A stretch of DNA of 64,000 nt from Glandiceps talaboti (taxonomy: Eukaryota; Hemichordata; Enteropneusta; Spengelidae), in NCBI RefSeq assembly GCF_964340395.1, contig NC_135554.1, positions 930,001 to 994,000 on the forward strand, written 5' to 3'. Shown piece by piece: positions 49,401 through 61,035 of this stretch. Numbering within the stretch: the stretch's first letter is position 1; each line of letters opens with the position of its first letter. The position numbers were made by a program, and so were the translations under genes. The notes beneath the pieces were generated by a model. That model was not told the DNA's origin. It saw only the letters and a program-made list of their open reading frames with translations, and made no database searches.

Positions 49401-51730
49401 CTAATCAGATACCAATTAGCTAATATACACAGTGTAGTAACCATCAATAAACTCTAACTAATCAGATACCAATTAGCTAATATACACAGTGTAGTAACCA
49501 TCAATAAACTCTAACTAATCAGATACCAATTAATCAGTATGCACAGTATAGTAACAATCCATAAACTCTAACTAATCAGATACCAACTAGTTACCATACA
49601 TAATTATAATCCATCAATAAACTCTAACTAATCAGATGCCAATTAGTCACCATACACAGTATAGTAACCATCAATAAACTCTAAATAATCAAATACCAAT
49701 TAGTCACTATACACAGTATAGTAACCATCAATAAACTCTAACTAATCAGATACCAATCAGTCAGTATACACAGTATAGTAAGCATCAATAAACTCTAACT
49801 AATCAGATACCAATTAGTCAGTATACACAGTGTAGTAACCATCAATAAACTCTAACTAATCAGATACCAATTAGTAACCATACACAGTATAGTAACCATC
49901 AATAAATTCTAATTAATCAGATACCAATTAGACACCATACACAGTATAGTAACCATCAATAAACTCTAACTAATCAGATACCAATTAGTCAGTATACACA
50001 GTATAGTAACCATCAATAAACTCTAAATAATCAAATACCAATTAGTCACTATACACAGTATAGTAACCATCAATAAACTCTAACTAATCAGATACCAATT
50101 AGTCAGTATACACAGTATAGTAACCATCAACAAACTCTAACTAATCAAATACCACTTAGCCAGTATACACAGTATAGTAACCATCAACAAACTCTAACTA
50201 ATCAAATACCAATTAGTCACTATACACAGTATAGTAACCATCAATAAACTCTAACTAATCAGATATCAATTAGTAACCATACACAGTATAGTAACCATCA
50301 ATAAACTCTAACTAATCAGATACCAATTAGTCAGTATACACAGTATAGTAACCATTAATAAATTCTAACTAATCAGATATCAATTAGCCAGTATACACAG
50401 TATAGTAACACATCAATAAACTCTAACTAATCAGATACCAATTAGTCACCATACACAGTATATTAACCATCAATAAACTCTAACTAATCAGCTACCAATT
50501 AGTAACCATACACAGTATAGTAACCATTAATAAACTCTAACTAATCAGATATCAATTAGCTAATTTAAATATACACAGTATAGTAACCATCAATAAACTC
50601 TAACTAATCAGCTACCAATTAGTCACCATACACAGTATAGTAACCATTAATAAACTCTAACTAATCAGATATCAATTAGCTAATATACACAGTATAGTAA
50701 CCATTAATAAACTCTAACTAATCAGATACCAATCAGTCACTATACACAGTATAGTAACTATCAATAAACTCTAACTAATCAGATACCAATTAGTCACCAT
50801 ACACAGTATAGTAACCATCAATAAACTCTAACTCTTCAGATACCAATTAGTCACCATACACAGTATAGTAACCATCAATAAACTCTAACTAATCAGATAC
50901 CAATTAGTCACCATACACACTATGGTAACCATCAATAAACTCTAACTAATCAGATACCAATTAGCCAGTATACACAGTATAGTAACCATCAATAAACTCT
51001 AACTAATCAGCTACCAATTAGTCACCATACACAGTATAGTAACCATTAATAAACTCTAACTAATCAGATATCAATTAGCTAATATACACAGTATAGTAAC
51101 CATTAATAAACTCTAACTAATCAGATACCAATCAGTCACTATACACAGTATAGTAACTATCAATAAACTTTAACTAATCAGATACCAATTAGTCACCATA
51201 CACAGTATAGTAACCATCAATAAACTCTAACTAATCAGATACCAATTAGTCAGTATACACAGTATAGTAACCATCAATAAACTCTAACTAATCAGATACC
51301 AATTAGTCAGTATACACAGTATAGTAACCATCCATAAACTCTAACTAATCAGATACCAATTAGTCAGTATACACAGTATAGTAACCATCAATAAACTGTA
51401 ACTAATCAGATACCAATTAGTCAGTATACACAGTATAGTAACCATCAATAAACTGTAACTAATCAGCTACCAATTAGTCACCATACACAGTATAGTAACC
51501 ATTAATAAACTCTAACTAATCAGATATCAATTAGCTAATATACACAGTATAGTAACCATTAATAAACTCTAACTAATCAGATACCAATCAGTCACTATAC
51601 ACAGTATAGTAACTATCAATAAACTCTAACTAATCAGATACCACTTAGTCAGTATACACAGTATAGTAACCATCCATAAACTTTAACTAATCAGATACCA
51701 ATTACCCCGGTAGCCAGTATACAAAGTATA
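40434..51730. repeat. 57-bp satellite with higher-order structure (about 11.3 kb)
   Basis: About 200 copies of a 57-bp unit (AGTAACCATCAATAAACTCT, AACTAATCAGATACCAATTA, GTCAGTATACACAGTAT). Variant units mark larger duplications. A block near 40969 recurs near 42338, about 1.37 kb later. The variant with CACTTAGCTAGTATACACAA at 43654 recurs at 47648, 3,994 bp later (70 units). Further along, GCTAATTTAAATATACACAG at 46508 recurs at 50559, 4,051 bp later, exactly one 57-bp unit more. No coding sequence. It fills most of the 13.4-kb host intron 40367-53797. Confidence 0.97.
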
Positions 51731-52380
51731 GTAAGTATAATAATTTGTAATTTGTAATGAGTAATCTGTAGTATTGAACTCTTTAAATTTTGATATATAT
51801 TTCTCAACGTTCAGAAATTATTGAGAAAAAACTAATATGTGAACCTGGTAGAAAACATGCCAATCAATATAATTTGCATTATTGGTGAACCACTGGGACA
51901 ATATTGTGCAGTCCATCAAACCTGATCAAACTGATTTCATGATAGAGAACATTTTTGACAATATCCTACCGGTACATTTAATAGCGTGTACTCTAATGTA
52001 ATCCGTGGCATCAAATCTCAACATCTCTCTTTACATCTCTGTCAATGAGGTCCTGAGATGACATTTCAAATTCAATGGAAGCCATCCACACCTTAACATG
52101 ATATGTTAATCAATCACAGAATTCTACCCACTGATAAGTTAGTGTTTATTGTGGGCATTTACATAATATGTATGATATACTTATCATATCAGTATGCTAC
52201 TTATACATTGTTTACATCATTCTAATAGTTGGGCTTTACTCATTTGCATGAACAAATGTTTGGTTTATGAATTCTGATTGAGGTAGACAGGGTGAAGATA
52301 TGATTGGCTACCATGTTAACATCTACATTATTTAATTAGTATTAGTACTTATCACTCATTTTAGACAGTCTTGTGACAAC
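51731..52380. other. Intron sequence without recognised features
   Basis: AT-rich; no exon, RNA gene or repeat recognised. Confidence 0.5.
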
Positions 52381-52407
52381 TATCTGACAAAACAGTATCT
52401 TTAGATA

Positions 52408-52676
52408 CTTGCCAAACAAAACACTTACCACACAAATTACTTGCCACACAAAACACTTGCCACACAATATACTTGCCACACAAAGCACTTGCCACACAAT
52501 ATACTTGCCACACAAAATATATGCCACACAAATACTTGCCACACAAAATACTTACCACACAAAATACATGCCACACAAATACTTGCCACACAAAATACTT
52601 GCCACACAAAATATGTGCCACACAAAATGCTTGCCACACAAAATACTTACCACACAAATACTTGCAACACAAAATG
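52408..52676. repeat. 16-bp tandem array
   Basis: About 17 copies of CTTGCCACACAAAATA with small length variants (some lack one A). All three frames stay open on both strands, so the His-Thr and Cys-Gly-Lys-Tyr open frames here are repeat artefacts. Confidence 0.95.
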
Positions 52677-52680
52677 GTTA

Positions 52681-53790
52681 ACAAATATCTGTATGTATGG
52701 TGTACATTAGAATTTAGAGTATGGTGACCATTGGAGATAGAGGAGTGACATTTACAACTGACATTACATTACATAAATTTTTAATCCTCTCGGAAAGAAA
52801 CAAAGGAAAATGTTGATTTGGCCGATAAGAGACTAAAGAAGAGGCAGTACAGAGATTTAGGTTTGCATCTTTGGTTTTATTTTCTTGTCAATGATACAAA
52901 ACAAATAAATTACAAACTGATTAAAGTGGCCAAATAAAAACTTTTCTTTGTTTCTCACCCAAATTAATCAGATAATATCTGAAATGATTATATGTTTAAT
53001 ATCTAGCAATAGTAAATTTTGTATAATTATACAAAAAAGAAAAGTTTTGACTTTTTTCAAATTGTTTGTTTCTTTTCTGATTTACTACAAAACAGTAAAA
53101 AAATACCAAATATGGAAATTCAGATAATTTGGAAAAATGTGTAGTTGTTGCCAGACGAGAAACAAAATATTGCATTTTACTTGGCTTGACAACATCTTTG
53201 GTAAAATAATGATAGTACATTGAATTTGAAGCTGTTTAAAGAGTTTATACCTAGTCTAACATTTCATTGATGAACACATTTAATTTCAACCAATGTAATG
53301 TTAATATATTATTTACATACAGTGGTCTTATTGAGCTTAAAGCTTACAAAATATATGAACAAATTCCTGGTATATCATTTTGTGTTTGCTTGTGGCACAG
53401 TGTGTACAATGTTAATGTCAGAGTCATACAAGGTCATCCACTTCGTGCCATTTCATCTACTAGACATATTATAATCTGGAATCACAATGTTTAAAATATA
53501 TTCCTGGTAACATGTTGAAATTTGACAAGGTAAAATGTTGACCTTTGACCTGACTTATAGTGATAAATATTCAAATATAAACAAGTCAGCTGAACAGTCA
53601 TACCACCCCTATTATTACAGTCACATAGACCAGATATACATGTACATAGGAACAATTTTATCATCTCAACATTCAGATAAAATGTGGTGAATGACCTTAA
53701 AGACCTTCGAGTAACCTTTGCATGGTCAGAGCAAACATGAAGAACAACAGAAATTTGTTCAGTTACATTACAATATTACGTATATGTTTC
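52681..53790. other. Intron sequence without recognised features
   Basis: No convincing exon, RNA gene or repeat between the 16-bp array and the exon at 53798. The open frame at 53267-53494 has no recognisable pattern or splice context. Confidence 0.5.
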
Positions 53791-53797
53791 CTCTCAC

Positions 53798-53982
53798 CTG
53801 GGTGGTGGTGAGGGTGGTGGTGGGATACCCCCACCCATGAATGCTGCCCCTCCATAGGGACTAACCTGGCCACCCCCAGAATATGCCTGGGCTGGGCCTC
53901 CTCCTCCTCCAAAAGGTGCACCCCCTCCCATGTACCCTCCTCCACCTTGGTACAGTCCGCCTGCATGTCCCGTTCCATATGG
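53798..53982 (-). CDS. Host gene exon 3 of 8 seen (61 codons plus split codon; Gly/Pro-rich linker)
   Basis: Internal exon with a strong acceptor (TTTTCTTTTCCAG) and donor GTGAGAGG on the minus strand. It encodes residues 73-133: PYGTGHAGGLYQGGGGYM, GGGAPFGGGGGPAQAYSGG, then VSPYGGAAFMGGG and IPPPPSPPP. The composition is a flexible Gly/Tyr then poly-Pro linker. The exon is markedly richer in G and C than its flanks. It starts in phase 0 and ends after two bases (AG), which join the first base of the next exon to make arginine. Another frame on the same strand is open here (starting MERDMQ), but it does not fit the neighbours' phase. Confidence 0.85.
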
Positions 53983-54066
53983 CTGGAAAAGAAAATATTT
54001 AAAAGATAGGAAAAGATGGGCAAAATGTCAAATTGAATCTTTTACTGTTTTGATATACAAAGTAAA

Positions 54067-54859
54067 AAAATGGGCGTGGTCTTGTTGCTAGGCATATTTG
54101 CATGTTTAGAATGTTTTTTCACTTGTCTAACAACCCCTGTTGCTATCTTTGTAAAATACACCACCTTTTGGCTGTTGCTATGGGCGTGGTCATGGTTAAT
54201 AGGGGTAATTGCATATTTTTTTTGAATGTTTACTCACTTGCCTACCAGATTATGTTGTTTTTTGACCAAAATGTACTGATATTTGGTTGTTGCTAAGGGC
54301 GTGGTCATGGTTGCTAAGGCCAATTATGTAAAAATATTTTGAAGAAAATCTGCAGAATAACACTTCTAGAAAGATGTCACTACGTTTCAGTCTCATTGAC
54401 CAAATACCCTTTAAGATATGTTTTTTGACCAAAATTCACATTTTTACACCTAATTTGCATATCACTGATGAAATCATTGCATGCGTAATATTTCTTCATC
54501 TATACACCCCCAGATGCATCCCCATTATATTCAAGCCCAATCTGCTGAGTAGTTTTGGAATTAAAGATTTTTGACCAAAAAGACACATCTTTAGCCCTTA
54601 TTTGCATATCACTTTTGGAATAATCATGTTTTGATCATTTCCTAATTTAACATCCCTAAGAATGTTCCCACCAAATTTCACACAAATCTGCCTCGTAGTT
54701 TTGGAGTTTAAGTTTTTTGACCAAAACTCACATTTTTTACCCAAATCACACAGCGGTGGTAAGATCATTTTAATTTGAACAATTTCCAAACTAGACACCC
54801 AAGGTAATATACCCACCAAATATCCTGGCAATTGGTCCAATGGTTTTTGACTAAAGTTG

Positions 54860-54910
<51 letters not shown>

Positions 54911-54945
54911 TGCCATTCCTATATTATCAGTTGAAATGTGCTAAA
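54067..54945 (+). mobile_element. D-family interspersed element, copy 2
   Basis: Opens with GGGCGTGGTCTTGTTGCTA units as in copy 1 (7500-8386), followed by four degenerate units around TTTTTGACCAAAA.TCACATTT, then (AC)n at 54862-54908 and an end ATCAGTTGAAATGTGCTAA. Located in the host intron 53983-55240. Non-coding. Confidence 0.62.
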
Positions 54946-55240
54946 AACAGGTACCAAGAACTGTTATCTTGAAATAAGAAAATCTATACACTTTGATACT
55001 AAGACACTGTTATAGTGGAATAAACAAGTTTTCATAAGTTTTTTGATAACATATACAAAATGTATCAAACGTGTAAAAGTACACCACATTTATATCAGAA
55101 CAATTAATACTACAGACAACCTTTTTCTGACAATCAAATAACAAAAAGAACATGCAACTTTTTTCTGCTGACCAATTTGATGACACAGATGTCTACATTG
55201 AAATAACACTAGTCTACTAAATATGCCTGTCAGTGCATAC

Positions 55241-55345
55241 CAAGTGAAATGCAATGTATTTCTTGTCACTATCGGTTAGTAATCTCTTGTCAGCAGCACC
55301 ACCAAAGAATGTCTGTAAGGCTCCACTAACCACAGGGAACTCAGG
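55241..55345 (-). CDS. Host gene exon 2 of 8 seen (35 codons)
   Basis: Internal phase-0/phase-0 exon. The acceptor ends ...CTAACTGAG, with a good branch-point-like CTAAC and a T-rich tract upstream (GTTTGTTTGTTTGTTTTCG). The donor is GTATGC. It encodes residues 38-72: PEFPVVSGALQTFFGG, AADKRLLTDSDKKYI, AFHL. The DKRLLTDSDKKY stretch is charged and helical in look. The function of this segment is not recognised. Both introns flanking it are shorter (1,258 and 4,455 bases) than elsewhere in the gene. Confidence 0.82.
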
Positions 55346-55397
55346 CTCAGTTAGTTGTGTTTACGAAAACAAACAAACAAACACACACATGAATAAA

Positions 55398-57841
55398 CAA
55401 GTCATTGAGAAAGACATAGCCCCCACTATGATTGGGAACTGGCAGTTTATGTTCTCATTTTCTTGATATCACTATTCTGATCACCAAACAACACTTGTGA
55501 ACCTAAATCCAACATACTTAAATACGTTGTGTCTGCTTGTTAGTCCCCGCCGGACGAAGTCCGGGACGGGGACTTATAGATTGGGTTCCATCTGTCCGTG
55601 CGTCCGTGCGTCTGTGTGTCCGTCTGCAGCCGTTTCTTGGAGATGCCTGGACCGATTTTTTTCAAACTTGGTACAGGGGCAATATACAATGGCATACATA
55701 TGCACGTCAATTTGTTTCATGATACAATCCAATATGGCCGCCTAGCAGCCATTTTGTTTGTGAATTTTCATGTCCAAAGCCATAACTCAGACATGCTTGA
55801 ACAGATCTCATTCAAAGTTGGTATTAGGACAGTGTTCTATGACATACATGTGCATATTCATTGTTGTCATGATACGATCCAATATGGCCGCCTAGCAGCC
55901 ATTTTGTTTGTGAACTTTCCATGTCCAAAGCCATAACTCAGACATGCTTGAACAGATCTCATTCAAAGTTGGTATTAGGACAGTGTTCTATGACATACAT
56001 GTGCATATTCATTGTTGTTGTGATACAATCCAATATGGCCGCCTAGCAGTCATTTTGTTTGTGAATTTACCATGTCCAAAGCCATAACTCAGACATGCTT
56101 GAACAGATCTCGTTCAAAGTTGGTATTAGGACAGTGTTCTATGACATACATGTGCATATCCATTTTCATCGTGATACAATCCCCCATACCCGACACATCC
56201 TTTATTGTTGTAGGCATGTTCCATGTCCAACAAGCAGACACAACATATCTAAGTCTGTTTGATTTAGGTTCACAAGTGTTGTTGCGTGATCAGAGTAGTG
56301 TTAATTCCTTAAAACCCAATCATAGCGGGGACTATGTCATTCTCAATGGCTTGTTGGACATAGAACATGCCTACTCATGTTGTGCCTACTCTTTAAGATG
56401 ACGTGATGGAATAAACCATTCAACAACAAATGGTGGGGGGGACCTGTCCAAGTATGTCTGAGTTATATGGTTTTGGACATCAAAACAGCACCAACAAAAT
56501 GGCTGCCAGGCAGCCATACCGGATTGTATCACGACAAAAATGGATATGCACAATGTCATGCATATCATACAACACTGTCCTAATACCAACTTTGAATGAG
56601 ATCTGTTCAAGCATGTTTGAGTTGTGGCTTTGAACATAGAAAATTCACAAACAAAATGGCTGCTCGGCAGCCATATTGGATCGTATCACGACAACAATGA
56701 ATATGCACATGTATGTCATAGAACACTGTGCTAATACCAACTTTGAATGAGATCTGTTCAAGCATGTCTCAGTTATGGCTTTGGACATGGAAAATTCACA
56801 AACAAAATGGCTGCCAGGCAGCCATATTGGATCGTATCACGACGAAAATGGATATGCACATGTATGTCATAGAACACTGTCCTAATACCAACTTTGAATG
56901 AGATCTGTTTAAGCATGTCTGAGTTATGGCTTTGGACAGGGAAAATTCGCAAACAAATGGCTACTTGGCAGCCATATTGGATTGTATCATGATGAAAATG
57001 GATATACACTTGTTTGTCATAGAACACTGTCCTAATGCTAACTTTAAAAGAGATCTGTTCAAGTGTGTCTGAGTTATGGCTTTGGACATGGAAAATTTGC
57101 AAACAAAATGGCTGCCAGGCAGCCATATTGGATCGTATCACAACAACGATGAATATGCACATGTATGTCATAGAACACTGTCCTAATACTAACTTTGAAT
57201 GAGATCTGTTCAAGCATGTCTGAGTTATGGCTTTGGACATGGAAAATTCGCAAACAAAATGGCTGCCACGCAGCCATATTGGATTGTTTATGACAAAAAT
57301 GGATATGCACATGTATGTCATAGAACACTGTGTTAATACCAACTTTGAATTAGATCCATTCAAGCATGTCTGAGTTATGGCTTTGGACATGGAAAATTCG
57401 CAAACAAAATGGCTGCCAGGCAGCCATATTGGATCGTATCACAACAATAATGTATATGCACATGTACATGTCATAGAACACTGTCCTAATACCAATTTTG
57501 AATGAGATCTGTTCAAGCATGTCTGAGTTATGGCTTTGGACAGGGAAAATTCGCAAAGAAAATGGCTGCCTAGCATATTGGATCGTATCATGACGAAAAT
57601 AGATTTGCACATGTATGTTATAGAACACTGTCGTAATACCATCTTTAAAAGAGATCTGTTCAAGCATGTCTGAGTTATGGCTTTGGATATGGAAAATTTG
57701 CAAACAAAATGGCTGCCAGGCAGCCATATTGGATTGTATCATGACAACAATGAATACGCACATGTATGTCATAGAACACTGTCCTAATACCAAATTTGAA
57801 TGAGATCTTTTCAAGGATGTCTGAGTTATGGCTTTGGACAT
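55398..57841 (+). mobile_element. B-family element, copy B3 (outer, 3' end missing)
   Basis: Starts CAAGTCATTGAGAAAGACAT at 55398, with the usual head (GATCACCAAACAACACTTGTG). It is interrupted by a B element in opposite orientation at 55540-56353. After the interruption the 150-bp core units run from about 56430 to 57841 (ATGGCTGCCAGGCAGCCATA), roughly ten copies, some with small deletions. The usual GGACGGAC tract and CTAA end are absent; the array stops abruptly at 57841. Confidence 0.72.
55540..56353 (-). mobile_element. B-family element B3b, nested in B3 in opposite orientation
   Basis: On the plus strand it runs from TTAGTCCCCGCCGGACGAAG (inverse of the 3' end with its CCGGAC.GTCCGG hairpin) to ATTCTCAATGGCTTG (inverse of the 5' end). 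The flanks GTGTCTGCTTG and TTGGACATAGAACATGCC join into the head sequence of the B family as at 13158-13188 (GTGTCTGCTTGTTGGACATG), with no target duplication. Four core units lie inside. Confidence 0.82.
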
Positions 57842-59510
57842 TTTAATGCATCATTGTACCATGTAATTTTAGATTTCCACTGTAGTGCAGGTGACAGAAG
57901 GGTTGGCTACAATAATGCTTGAGTTTCATTTGGCAGGGCTTAACATTTGTTGAGAAGAGAGGGTGAGAGGAGGTACACCATTTGTTTAACCGTAAATTGT
58001 GTACATTTCCTAACTGTAGCTATGCAGACAAATCGCAAGAGGATAGTATCAAGATGACTGAATAACTTCTATCTAAACTCGACCTGAAATATTTTGCTAT
58101 CATTATATATGGTTTGTTTTATCCTTGTCAAGCATTATGAAAAAATGAAATCGACCTACCTACCCAATGTGATGGGTTAGGTTGCCCATTGACCAGCTTT
58201 TTCTATTTTTTCTGGCCTTACATATGATAATTAATTACGTATGCTAAAATAGATATTATGTAAGTTACATGAAAAGTTATGTAAATTAGCCACCTTTCTA
58301 AATTTTAAATGCATGATTGCACCAAGAATTACTTTTGAAATATACTTTGATAGCATCAGGACAGTAAGTAAGATGGGAAGAGCTTGAGACTGGGATATGT
58401 CCACCTCATGTGGGGTCTGAGGGAGTCTCCCTCTAGAAGCCCTGGAAGATTTTTACTCTTAAAGCCAATATTTAGGCTATTCAAACCCTTTGAATAACTT
58501 TATCCATGCAATAACTCAATCCATATTGTTTTACAAGACAGCACCATCAAGTATCAGAAACTATTCTTTATAACTTACATAGGGTTGAATTATGTCCTTA
58601 AAAGTTAAATGACATCATTATATACATGTAGTAAAGGTCAGCACATCTAATGGTAGTATCATTGGTAGGAGAGATTTGGAGTTGTAGGAAATTTTAGACT
58701 ATCTTGGCAAATATTTCACATCTTGAAAAGACAATATCATCTCAAATTAGAATAGGGTGAAAATATTTAAGAAAACTTTAATACTATTATGGCAGTAAAA
58801 AGGTTTTTGGTGCATCTGATTGTTGGTTGAATGCATGAGTTACCTCTGGGGGTGAGGGAGTCCTTGGGGTGTTGCCCCCTGGCAGATTCTTTGCTTCTAT
58901 TAAGGCAATGTTTAGTTATTCATAGCCTTTGAGGTAACATTTCCAAGCTTCAAAAAGCGAGCGTACATGTACGTTTTGAATGAGTTTCCCATGTCACATA
59001 AATATGGGTCTATAACATTGGTAATGAGGCATTAATATTGCATGTATAGTACAGTCACCGGTATGTCAGAGAACTTTAGGTGGTCATACATAGTGTATAA
59101 AAGAACGTGGAATCTAATGAGATGTGGTGATTTGTAGTGTCAATAACATGTAGTGTCCAAAATAGAAAGTATATTAATCCCTTCTGACAAGTTCATACTG
59201 ATGAGTAGAACAATTTAGATTAACTTCTTTTATAAACTATCTATGAAGATTACCATTTAACGAAACCTTCTAAGTGAAGCAATGATTGCGAACCAGCTAA
59301 GCATTTACATGACATGTTCTGTAACTAGTGTGGTAGCTAGGTAATACATGTATATGTATATGTATAGTTATGTTTGAACTAATAAGTAATATTAAAGAAT
59401 TCATGTAAGAAACAGGGACAAGAACAAATATTTACATGTACCACATTTCATAGGAGGCTATATGCCATTGTAGAAAGGATTTTTTTCTTCCATCACAATT
59501 TAAAACACAA
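57842..59510. other. Intron sequence, possibly old repeats, no gene recognised
   Basis: Two similar passages (58425-58450 GAGGGAGTCTCCCTCTAGAAG and 58850-58880 GAGGGAGTCCTTGGGGTG) suggest an internal duplication in an old repeat. No exon, RNA gene or clear boundary found. Confidence 0.45.
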
Positions 59511-59514
59511 TGAC

Positions 59515-59640
59515 CCCCCCCCCCCCATTTACAATTTACTCAAAATAGTATGACCCCCCTACTGCCAATTTCAAAAACAGGGTGACCCCCTACAAATCCA
59601 GGTCCCCCCCCCCCCCCGGCTGAAGAAACTGACCGGTCCC
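59515..59640. repeat. Poly-C cluster
   Basis: C runs of 5-17 bases preceded by TGACC or GGTGACC, as at 22260-22373. Probably the end of an interspersed family with C tracts. Confidence 0.8.
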
Positions 59641-59800
59641 TAACTGATTCTGAGTTCCATGTGCCCCCACTGGTAAACTACTATAAAAACTTATAAGAAG
59701 CAGATAGGAAATAAGCAGAACAGAGATTGTCAATTTTTGTTGACAATGAGGTTACAGCTACTACACCATGCCTCTCAGAAATCTTTTCTTGTTCACTTAC

Positions 59801-59911
59801 CATTGGTGCAACTGTATAATGTTGTGCATAACCAGCAGAGACTGGTAGAGAACCTTCCCTTGGGGCATTATTCCAGTCAACAATTCTATAGAACAACTCA
59901 GCACCACCCAT
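59801..59911 (-). CDS. Host gene exon 1 of 8 seen (37 codons)
   Basis: The most 5' exon visible. The donor is GTAAGT on the minus strand. The exon encodes residues 1-37 of the joined product: MGGAELFYRIVDWNNAPR, EGSLPVSAGYAQHYTV, APM. It ends in phase 0, matching the exon at 55241-55345. The sequence before the first ATG codon reads CACATGTAG, a possible acceptor, so I treat it as an internal exon whose first codon is by chance ATG. An initiator in this exon cannot be excluded, but no further upstream exon could be identified before the retrotransposon at 60.2 kb. The segment LFYRIVDWN resembles the edge of a folded domain; the family is unknown to me. Confidence 0.75.
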
Positions 59912-59989
59912 CTACATGTGAATACAAAATACATATACACTATTGATTATCAAATCCTTAATAACAATAATTTATTACATTATGTTATA

Positions 59990-60185
59990 AAATAACACAC
60001 TTATTATACATCACTTTTCCATCATGCTGAAAGAACTTTCCAATTATTACCCCTGGCACACACTTATAACTACACAACCATCCTTCATATGTCCTCAACT
60101 TTCTGGAGAGTAGATATATCAGCCTATGTAAACACAATTTGATCAAATTCTTGACATGCAAACCTCTATCCAACTAGGCTCTCTG
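59990..60185. repeat. Interspersed repeat related to 33966-34200
   Basis: Shares CAATTATTACCCCTGGC and a following CAACCATCCTTCATATGTCC / CAACGACCCTTTAGTCTTCC segment with the repeat at 33966-34200. Divergent, non-coding. Confidence 0.5.
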
Positions 60186-60244
60186 TCACAAGGTGAATTT
60201 TGTAAAGTATACTAGACTGACTCTTAGTCGGTCGATATCCCGTT

Positions 60245-60897
60245 TATGTAGATTTAATAGGATGGTTGGTGGCTATTAGCATATTAGAGTACAGGTGGTT
60301 GGTGGTAGATAGGGCACTATACAAAGGTCTGAGAACCCGTCCTCGTGGAACGGATCACTTCTGCTTCGACGGCTGACGACCGAACATCATCGTGGTTGGA
60401 GCTTTGCTGGTTGTTGTTGCTGTATGGACCCTGAAAGTGTACACTAACTGTGCACCATAGAACTTCATGGAATCCTGCTACGGGCTGGCATGCTGAAACG
60501 CTAACGGCAACCCAAACAACAGTGTGTGACTGCTTCGGATTCGCTCGACGAAAGTAATTCGATAGCACCGAACTTGTAAGTAATTCACGCGAACAACGCG
60601 GACGTGCACGTGTCGGGAGACAACCTGAACTCTTAGTTGTGACTTTAATTAAGTTGCCACCACCAACCTTTAACTTAACCTTTAACTCATGTTACATGCA
60701 ATGTACTAGAACTTATTTAATTCTTTAGTCTTACTGAGTGTTGTAACATTATTTTTTGACTTGCGTTAACATAACAAAGTACTTTAAGTGAAACCTGTGA
60801 CCCTGTGTGTATGCGTGCATTCTTTTCCTTAGAAACGGTTGGTTCCCCACCCTCTAGACTGCAATTACGCCACAAAACCCACTCGGTTATCTTGACA
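60245..60897 (+). mobile_element. Probable 5' LTR of the Ty3/gypsy element (start uncertain)
   Basis: The region directly upstream of the primer-binding site, ending in ...CTTGACA at 60897, two bases before it, as an LTR ending in CA should. It is more GC-rich than the surrounding intron. The start is not fixed, because the 3' LTR that would define it is missing from the window; 60245 is an estimate. Confidence 0.5.
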
Positions 60898-60899
60898 TT

Positions 60900-60917
60900 T
60901 GGTGTCAGAAGTGGGAT
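60900..60917 (+). other. Primer-binding site (complementary to tRNA-Leu 3' end)
   Basis: TGGTGTCAGAAGTGGGAT is complementary over 18 bases to the 3' end of animal tRNA-Leu including CCA, as I recall that tRNA sequence. It lies between the LTR end and the gag start at 61036, the expected place for first-strand priming of an LTR retrotransposon. Confidence 0.8.
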
Positions 60918-61035
60918 ACTTACTCAAAAGTAGTATCGTTACTTCATTCTAAATTTAGGGAACTGTTGTTTGGCCACATTGTGTGGAAACAAAAGGGAAA
61001 GGAACGCAACGCGTGCTGTCCGTTAAATAGTCAGT

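Noticed and set aside
53763-54023. Alternative frame (starting MERDMQ) across exon 3
   Set aside because: It does not match the phases of the neighbouring exons; the Gly/Pro frame joins both without a stop.
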